From: Sutterella parvirubra YIT 11816
GTDB lineage: Bacteria > Pseudomonadota > Gammaproteobacteria > Burkholderiales > Burkholderiaceae_F
Reading direction: 5' to 3'
DNA: 16,822 bases
Assembly (NCBI RefSeq): GCF_000250875.1
Contig: NZ_JH604988.1
Coordinates: 28,654 to 45,475 of the forward strand
The translations under genes and the position numbers were made by a program. The notes under the pieces were generated by a model. The model was not told the DNA's origin. It made no database searches and was given only the letters and a program-made list of their open reading frames with translations. Every line of letters begins with the position of its first letter. Within the stretch, counting starts at the first letter, position 1. Shown here in pieces: positions 13,301 through 16,822 of the stretch.

Positions 13301-13778
13301 TTCGTCGGTCCGCCAGGTGCAGAGCAAGCGCGGGCCCATGGGGATCGTCACGATCGACGACGGCACCGCCGTCGTCGACCTGATGTGCTTCGGGGAAGTC
13401 TGGTCGAAGTACCGCCGGCAGCTGACGCCCGACGCCGTCGTCTGCGTGACGGGGCGTGCCCGCTACGACGAATTCTCGAAGCGCCTCTCGGTGTCGCTCG
13501 ACGACGTGATGACGGTGGACAAATTCCGTGTCGGTCACTGCCGGTTCATGGAGGTGGAGGTGCGCGACGACGCCGCCCGGCAGGAGCTGACGGACGTAAA
13601 GTCGATCTGTGCGGGCTACGCCAAGGCCGGGACGGAGGGCGTGCAGATCGCCCTGAGGCTCCACACGAAAGCGTCCGAAGGTCTCGTCTTCGTTCCGATG
13701 GAGGCGGCGCAGACGGAGGAGTTGGCGGGAAAGCTCCGTGAGCAGCGCGCCGTCGCCCACGTGCGGTTCATCTACTGA
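10341..13778 (+). CDS. dnaE: DNA polymerase III alpha subunit
   Basis: The 1145-residue catalytic subunit of the replicative polymerase is close to E. coli DnaE (1160). The N-terminal PHP domain opens FVHLRLHSEYSVTDG. The palm has catalytic D405 and D407 in MPDFDVDF, and D560 in VKFDFLGLTTL, matching E. coli D401, D403 and D555. Other landmarks are GPGRGSGAGSLVAY, GIMVYQEQVMR and GYGFNKSHAAAYSYVAYQTAYLK. A beta-clamp-binding motif QGSLF is at residues 911-915, followed by the OB-fold region. The start ATG at 10341 is chosen because GAGAGGAG ends ten bases before it. The in-frame GTG at 10332 is only one base from that sequence. No terminator separates it from apbE, so some co-transcription is possible. 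Confidence 0.97.
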   Translation: MAEPKFVHLRLHSEYSVTDGIVRIDPAIHKMMERGGGALALTDLMNIFGGLRFYTHALAAGLKPILGCDLKIRNGNDAAKPYRMGVLCMNREGYHSLSVLLTKAFLTDDDAFRGQIDPKWFEKGGDAGLIALSGGAEGELGALLLNKRWKLADEAAQRWKRIFGDRFYVEVQRAGRHGDDLATARLANLAVEHGIAVVATHPVQFLDPEDFEAHEVRTSIAEGYTLQDPRRTKRYSPEQYLKTEEEMIELFADMPAAVANSVEIAKRCNLDGVLSKPQLPLFPTPDGMSLDDYIDLLSHQGLERRLEFLYPDEKVRNEKRPAYEERLTYELGIIKGMKFPGYFLIVQDFINWSKKNGIPVGPGRGSGAGSLVAYSLGITDLDPLHFDLLFERFLNPERVSMPDFDVDFCQYNRDRTIDYVKRTYGAEAVSQIVTFGTLGAKAVVRDVGRALDVPYMKTDALAKLIPQQPGKNITLDDALRDVPEFKEAVESDDEYREILRLAKPLEGLTRNLGMHAGGVLIAPGRLTDFCPLYNPDGKPENTVCQFDKKDVENVGLVKFDFLGLTTLSIITRAVSYIDKLHPEAKFDIDRIPVDDAETYALFQNANTEAVFQFESEGMRALLKQAKPDRLEDLVALNALYRPGPMDLIPSFIARKFGREKVEYLDPRMESVLAETYGIMVYQEQVMRVAQVVGGYSLGGADLLRRAMGKKNVEEMKRQRAVFTQGAGERGVSEETATEIFNLMEKFAGYGFNKSHAAAYSYVAYQTAYLKTHHIAAFMAANLCMVMDQSEKIKKLIDDAAENGVKLLPPDVNESEWFFVPPDEKSIRFGLGGIKGMARTVADDIVAARKKGGPFVDIFDFAARVPGMNGRFLDGLIRAGAFDSIDPDRGKLHANKEQAIRASQTIRASEGQGSLFDEPGETVRIVNWLPAAAWSMRRKLAEEKSALGYWLSGHLYDAYREELKSFAPKSLKDIVPGGRAASKMAGIISSVRQVQSKRGPMGIVTIDDGTAVVDLMCFGEVWSKYRRQLTPDAVVCVTGRARYDEFSKRLSVSLDDVMTVDKFRVGHCRFMEVEVRDDAARQELTDVKSICAGYAKAGTEGVQIALRLHTKASEGLVFVPMEAAQTEELAGKLREQRAVAHVRFIY

Positions 13779-13791
13779 CGGATCCCTTCAA

Positions 13792-13823
13792 CGTTCGGGG
13801 CCTCAACATGGAGGCCCCGAACG
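13792..13823 (+). terminator. Shared hairpin between convergent dnaE and symporter genes
   Basis: CGTTCGGGGCCTC (13792-13804) pairs perfectly with GAGGCCCCGAACG (13811-13823), 13 bp with a 6-base loop. It sits 13 bases after each of the two facing stop codons. T-runs are short on both sides (CATTTC on plus), so it is a probable bidirectional terminator of uncertain efficiency. Confidence 0.6.
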
Positions 13824-13836
13824 CATTTCACCGGGA

Positions 13837-15342
13837 TCAGTTGCCGTTCGTGTTCTTCAGGCCCTCAAGGTTGTCGACGCCGGCTTCGGATTCGACGACG
13901 AGGTTCTTTTCGGCGCGCTCACCCACCCAGTAGTCCGCGTCTCGGATGCCGAGGGGTTCGGGGTGGAAGACCGGGTTGAGCCCCTCGCGGCGCTGCCGTT
14001 CGTAGTCGCGGAGCGCCTTGAAGGCGGGGCCCTGAAGGAGCAGGATCGCGATGAGGTTGAGCCACGCCATCGTGCCGACGCCGATGTCCGCCATCGTCCA
14101 AATGAGGGTGGAGGCCTTCAAGGTCCCGAACGCCACGGTGCCCAGGAAGATCACTTTGAGGACCGTCATGATGAAGGGACGGCGGATGTAGCGGTTCAGG
14201 TACGCGCAGTTCGTTTCGGCCATGTAGTAGTAGCCCAAGATCGTCGTGAACGCGAAGAAGAAGATCGTCACGGCGATGAAGGGGCCGCCCCAGCCGGGCA
14301 TCAGCTGATCGATGGCGGCTTGGGTGTAGACCGGACCCGCCTCAACGCCTTTGAGACCTTCGTAGATCATCGTGCCGTCGGCCCCGACGATGTTGTAGGT
14401 GCCCGTCATCAGGATCATGAAGCCCGTCGCGGAGCAGACGAAGAGCGTGTCGATGTAGACCGAGAAGGCCTGAACGAGCCCCTGCTTCGCCGGGTGCGAG
14501 ACCGCGGCGGCCGAAGAGCCGTGTGGGCCCGTACCCTGACCGGCTTCGTTGGAATAAATGCCGCGCTTCACGCCCCAGCTGATCGCCGACCCCAAAAGGC
14601 CGCCCAGAATCGGGTCGGTGCCGAAGGCGCTCGAGAGAATCAGGTGGAAGACGTCGGGAATCTGCTGCCAGTTGACGCCGACGATGATGAGCGCGACGCA
14701 GATGTAGGCCTGCGCCATGAAGGGAACGACGATGCTCGTGAACTGCGCGATGCGCTTCAAGCCCCCGAAGATCACGAAGCAGAGAATGGACGAAATGATC
14801 GCGGCGCTCACCGTCGCGTCGAGGTTGAAGGCCTCCTCCCAGGCGGCCGCAATCGTGTTGCTCTGCACGCCGGGGCAGAAGATCGTCGAGGCGAGAATCG
14901 TCACGATCGCGAAGGCCCAGGCGTAGACCTTGCTCCGGAGGCCCTTCTCGATGTAGAAGGCCGGACCGCCGCGGTACTGCCCTTCAATCTTCTCCTTGTA
15001 GATCTGCCCCAGAGTCGATTCGACGAAGGCGGAGGAGGCGCCGAGGAACGCCACGGTCCACATCCAGAAGAGGGCGCCCGGTCCCCCGTAGCAGATCGCG
15101 GTGGCGACGCCCGCGATGTTGCCGGTGCCGACGCGCCCCGCGAGCGTGAGCGTCAACGCTTGGAAGCTCGAAAGCCCGATCTCGCCTTCCTTCCGTTGGA
15201 AGAGCAGGCGCCACATTTCCGGGATCATTCGGAGCTGCACGAAGCGGCTTCGGAGCGAAAAGAAGAGCCCGGCCAAAAGACAGAGACCCACGAGAGGGGG
15301 CGACCAGATCAGGTCGTTGAGCGAGTGGATGAAGTTTTCCAT
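13837..15342 (-). CDS. Sodium:alanine (amino acid) symporter, AGCS family
   Basis: The 501-residue inner-membrane transporter couples Na+ entry to uptake of alanine, glycine or a similar small amino acid. The family signature GGPGALFWMWTVAFLG is at residues 86-101, preceded by LTLAGRVGTGNIAGVA. The second hallmark, YSNEAGQGTGPHGSS, is central. About ten or eleven hydrophobic segments can be read, from LVGLCLLAGLFFSL near the N-terminus to LNLIAILLLQGPAF near the C-terminus. A hydrophilic tail of about 60 residues follows, ending in GLKNTNGN. The start ATG has AAGGA (plus 15349-15353) seven bases upstream. The substrate cannot be told from sequence, though a racemase gene exists elsewhere in the window. 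It may be transcribed from within the hairpin-rich region upstream. Confidence 0.93.
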   Translation of the reverse strand: MENFIHSLNDLIWSPPLVGLCLLAGLFFSLRSRFVQLRMIPEMWRLLFQRKEGEIGLSSFQALTLTLAGRVGTGNIAGVATAICYGGPGALFWMWTVAFLGASSAFVESTLGQIYKEKIEGQYRGGPAFYIEKGLRSKVYAWAFAIVTILASTIFCPGVQSNTIAAAWEEAFNLDATVSAAIISSILCFVIFGGLKRIAQFTSIVVPFMAQAYICVALIIVGVNWQQIPDVFHLILSSAFGTDPILGGLLGSAISWGVKRGIYSNEAGQGTGPHGSSAAAVSHPAKQGLVQAFSVYIDTLFVCSATGFMILMTGTYNIVGADGTMIYEGLKGVEAGPVYTQAAIDQLMPGWGGPFIAVTIFFFAFTTILGYYYMAETNCAYLNRYIRRPFIMTVLKVIFLGTVAFGTLKASTLIWTMADIGVGTMAWLNLIAILLLQGPAFKALRDYERQRREGLNPVFHPEPLGIRDADYWVGERAEKNLVVESEAGVDNLEGLKNTNGN

Positions 15343-15474
15343 GGCGTTTCCTTCGGAAGGGTTGTGAAATCGGTCAAAACGGTTTGAAGGGGCCGCCGGA
15401 CGGATTCACGAAGGAAGAGCAGAGGAAAAAGACTTGCGTTCAGACGGGATGCGGACCGGCGGCGTTCTCCGCGG

Positions 15475-15495
15475 CTGAAGCGCTTCGCGCTTCAG
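15475..15495. repeat. Perfect 9-bp inverted repeat in the symporter upstream region
   Basis: CTGAAGCGC (15475-15483), loop TTC, GCGCTTCAG (15487-15495). No T-run adjoins it on either strand. It would lie in the 5' leader of a symporter transcript that starts near the small ORF. Confidence 0.5.
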
Positions 15496-15548
15496 GGGAG
15501 ACGTTGGAATCGGGGCGAGGCCGACGGCCGTAGAGAGGAAGGATTCGA

Positions 15549-15743
15549 TCAGGCACGGGCGACGGACGACTCGCCCATGCGAGCTCGTGCGGCTTCGGCG
15601 GGAGCGAAGCCGGCGAGGGCGGCGGCGTCAAAGCGCAGGGCGCTTTGCGCATCGACGACGGGCGTCGTCGTGCCGCGAAGGTCGCGGAGCGTGTGTCGAA
15701 CGTGCATGTCGGTGCTGAGGTGTTCGTTTTCCAGAGGCTCCAT
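15549..15743 (-). CDS. Possible 64-codon small ORF, unknown function
   Basis: I do not recognise this product. From the ATG at 15743 it reads MEPLENEHLSTDMHVRHTL and ends ARARMGESSVARA. By hand count about three quarters of its codons end in G or C, and the choices (GCC, CGC, CTC, GTC, GAC) resemble the neighbouring genes, which favours real coding. AGAGG lies four bases upstream of the ATG. The same frame stays open up to an ATG at 15803, but that start has no ribosome binding site. It sits between the argH terminator and the symporter (206-base gap), on the same strand as both. No membrane segment or signal peptide is seen. It could be a leader ORF, an independent small protein, the remnant of a larger gene, or chance. 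Confidence 0.35.
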   Translation of the reverse strand: MEPLENEHLSTDMHVRHTLRDLRGTTTPVVDAQSALRFDAAALAGFAPAEAARARMGESSVARA

Positions 15744-15763
15744 CGAGCCTCTTTTCGAAAACG
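15725..15763 (-). promoter_or_regulatory. Dyad enclosing the small-ORF start codon
   Basis: On the minus strand AGAGGCTC pairs with GAGCCTCT (plus 15745-15752 and 15733-15740) with GATG as the loop. An outer 7-bp stem CGTTTTC/GAAAACG (plus 15757-15763 and 15725-15731) flanks it. The AGAGG ribosome binding site is inside the stem and the ATG is in the loop, so folding should hinder translation of the 64-codon ORF. As DNA it could equally be an operator. Confidence 0.5.
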
Positions 15764-15834
15764 TCCCGACGAGTTTAACCCGAACCCCTGTCGTTTTGGC
15801 CATGCGAATGAGGCATAAACGGCGGTCGGAACGT

Positions 15835-15867
15835 AAAAAGGCCGTTCGATTCGACTCGAACGGCCTT
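15835..15867 (-). terminator. Intrinsic terminator of argH
   Basis: AAGGCCGTTCGA (15838-15849) and TCGAACGGCCTT (15856-15867) form a perfect 12-bp stem with a 6-base loop. On the minus strand the stem runs into TTTTT (15839-15835), a textbook intrinsic terminator. It starts 26 bases after the argH stop. Confidence 0.88.
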
Positions 15868-15870
15868 CTC

Positions 15871-15888
15871 CTAAGGAAAGTTCCTTAG
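15871..15888 (-). repeat. Small palindrome just after argH stop
   Basis: CTAAGGAA (15871-15878) and TTCCTTAG (15881-15888) are inverted around AG. It lies between the argH stop and the terminator; it may add 3' end structure. Confidence 0.5.
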
Positions 15889-15892
15889 ATTT

Positions 15893-16822
15893 TTAGTGCT
15901 TTGTCGCGCGCGAGGCGAAGATCTCCTCCCAACGGGCCACCTGGCGGCGGACCTGATTAGGGGCGGTGCCGCCCAGGTGGTCGCGGGCGTTGACGGAGCC
16001 TTCGAGCTTCAAAACGTCGTAGACGTCGGCTTCGATCACGGAGCTGAAGCTCTGGAGCACGTCGAGCGGGAGCTCTTCAAGGCCGCAGTCGCGCTCCGAC
16101 GCGGCGCGGACCGTCTGGCCCACGATGTCGTGCGCGGTGCGGAAGGGCACGCCGTGGCGCACGAGATAGTCCGCGAGGTCGGTCGCGGTGGGGAAGCCCA
16201 TCTGCGCGGCGCGGTGCATCGTTTCGGCCTGGGGTTCGACGCCGGCCATCATGTCGCAGAAGGCGCGCAACGTATCCTTCACCGTATCGATCGCGTCGAA
16301 CACCGGTTCCTTGTCTTCCTGGAAGTCCTTGTTGTAGGCAAGGGGCGTGCCCTTCATGAGCGTGAGCATCGTGATCAAGGAGCCGTAGACGCGGCCGGAC
16401 TTGCCGCGGGCCGTTTCGGGAACGTCCGGGTTCTTCTTCTGCGGCATGATCGAAGAGCCGGTCGTGAAGCGGTCCGGCAGCTTGATGAAGCCGAAGCGCT
16501 GGCTCATCCACGTCACGAGCTCTTCGGAGAGGCGCGAGATGTGCATCATGATGAGCGACGCGGCGGCGCAGAATTCGATCGCGAAGTCGCGGTCGGAGAC
16601 GGCGTCGAGCGAATTCTGGCAGACGGCCTCGAACCCGAGAAGCGACGCGGTCATTTCGCGGTCGATCGGGTAGGTCGTGCCGGCCAGGGCCGCGGCGCCC
16701 AAGGGGCTGCGGTTCACGCGGGAGCGCAGATCGAGCAGGCGTTCGCGGTCGCGCTCGAACATTTCGACGTAGGCGAGCATGTGGTGCCCGAACGTGACGG
16801 GCTGCGCCACCTGCATGTGGGT
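15893..16822 (-). CDS. argH: Argininosuccinate lyase, C-terminal two thirds (5' end outside window)
   Basis: ArgH splits argininosuccinate into arginine and fumarate, the last step of arginine synthesis. The fumarase/aspartase superfamily signature [11 protein letters not shown] is present, including the mobile active-site serine loop, at about 16427-16459. The visible part opens [18 protein letters not shown], matching the conserved GYTHLQxAQP motif. The ATG at 16816 is therefore internal and the gene continues past base 16822. After the signature come [21 protein letters not shown] and the C-terminal domain, ending SRATKH. The family is about 460 residues long, so roughly the first 150 are missing here. 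The gene ends in TAA at 15895-15893, followed by a strong terminator. Confidence 0.95.
   Translation of the reverse strand, partial: THMQVAQPVTFGHHMLAYVEMFERDRERLLDLRSRVNRSPLGAAALAGTTYPIDREMTASLLGFEAVCQNSLDAVSDRDFAIEFCAAASLIMMHISRLSEELVTWMSQRFGFIKLPDRFTTGSSIMPQKKNPDVPETARGKSGRVYGSLITMLTLMKGTPLAYNKDFQEDKEPVFDAIDTVKDTLRAFCDMMAGVEPQAETMHRAAQMGFPTATDLADYLVRHGVPFRTAHDIVGQTVRAASERDCGLEELPLDVLQSFSSVIEADVYDVLKLEGSVNARDHLGGTAPNQVRRQVARWEEIFASRATKH

Larger units (their letters stand above)
15343..15892. other. 550-bp region between symporter and argH genes
   Basis: This stretch has no gene recognisable by homology. It holds, from right to left, two argH 3' hairpins, a 39-base dyad, a possible 64-codon minus-strand ORF, a perfect 9-bp hairpin at 15475-15495 and the symporter leader. 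I looked for glycine riboswitch core sequences, which sometimes precede such symporters, and saw none. A minus-strand TGATCGAAT (15545-15553) resembles an extended -10 and might drive the symporter, but support is weak. Confidence 0.5.

Noticed and set aside
12255..13760. 501-codon antisense frame opposite dnaE
   Set aside because: Shadow of dnaE; no motifs and an atypical composition.
13738..15387. 549-codon plus-strand frame opposite the symporter gene
   Set aside because: Charged, low-complexity sequence with no domain, against a minus-strand protein with clear AGCS signatures.
15343..15548. Glycine riboswitch upstream of the amino-acid symporter
   Set aside because: No GGAGAG-type aptamer core was found on the minus strand.
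15577..15888. 103-codon plus-strand frame in the symporter-argH gap
   Set aside because: Arg/Ser-rich, no ribosome binding site, and it runs through the argH terminator hairpin. The minus-strand frame has better codon use.
1..16822. CRISPR array, insertion sequence, tRNA or rRNA genes
   Set aside because: I saw no regular repeat-spacer pattern, transposase motifs, terminal repeats or tRNA-like cloverleaf sequences on reading both strands.

Overview
The window is high-GC bacterial chromosome (codon third positions mostly G or C) with Gram-negative, proteobacterial content: lipopolysaccharide (LPS) core genes, exonuclease I, glutaminyl-tRNA synthetase, a DnaE-type replicative polymerase and argininosuccinate lyase. 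Gene content and protein style suggest a betaproteobacterium, possibly Sutterellaceae/Burkholderiales. That placement is inference from recall of families, not a search. I see no rRNA, tRNA, CRISPR array or insertion sequence.

Layout. 1-372 is the 3' end of exonuclease I (sbcB). After an extended -10 promoter comes a plus-strand run: a two-domain aspartate/glutamate racemase-family protein (500-1927), a beta-hydroxyacid dehydrogenase (1986-2903), a GT9 heptosyltransferase-like protein (2900-3964) and the LPS core heptose kinase WaaP (3961-4749). The last three overlap by ATGA junctions. A GT8 glycosyltransferase (5671-4742, minus) converges on waaP, and its intrinsic terminator lies inside the waaP coding sequence. 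Divergent from it is glnS (5863-7938), followed by a cytidylyltransferase-like gene (8012-8491).

Next come a small exported FMN-binding protein (8684-9013), an intrinsic terminator, and apbE (9195-10259), the FMN transferase expected to flavinylate such a protein. dnaE (10341-13778) follows and converges on an AGCS sodium:alanine symporter (15342-13837, minus). Between that symporter and the 3' part of argH (16822-15893, minus, open at the window edge) lies about 550 bp holding hairpins and a possible 64-codon minus-strand ORF whose start codon sits in a hairpin loop.

How the genes relate: waaP, the GT9 protein and the GT8 protein form a small LPS-core group, possibly with the cytidylyltransferase. 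The FMN-binding protein and ApbE form an extracytoplasmic flavinylation pair. The others are housekeeping genes.

The most unusual observation is an in-frame insertion of about 97 residues in the catalytic core of GlnRS. It directly abuts the residue equivalent to E. coli Gln255 in the glutamine pocket and is bounded by a duplicated QYE and an 8-bp DNA direct repeat. Next in interest are the racemase fusion with a degenerate N-terminal catalytic site, the terminator buried in waaP, and the hairpin-sequestered small ORF.
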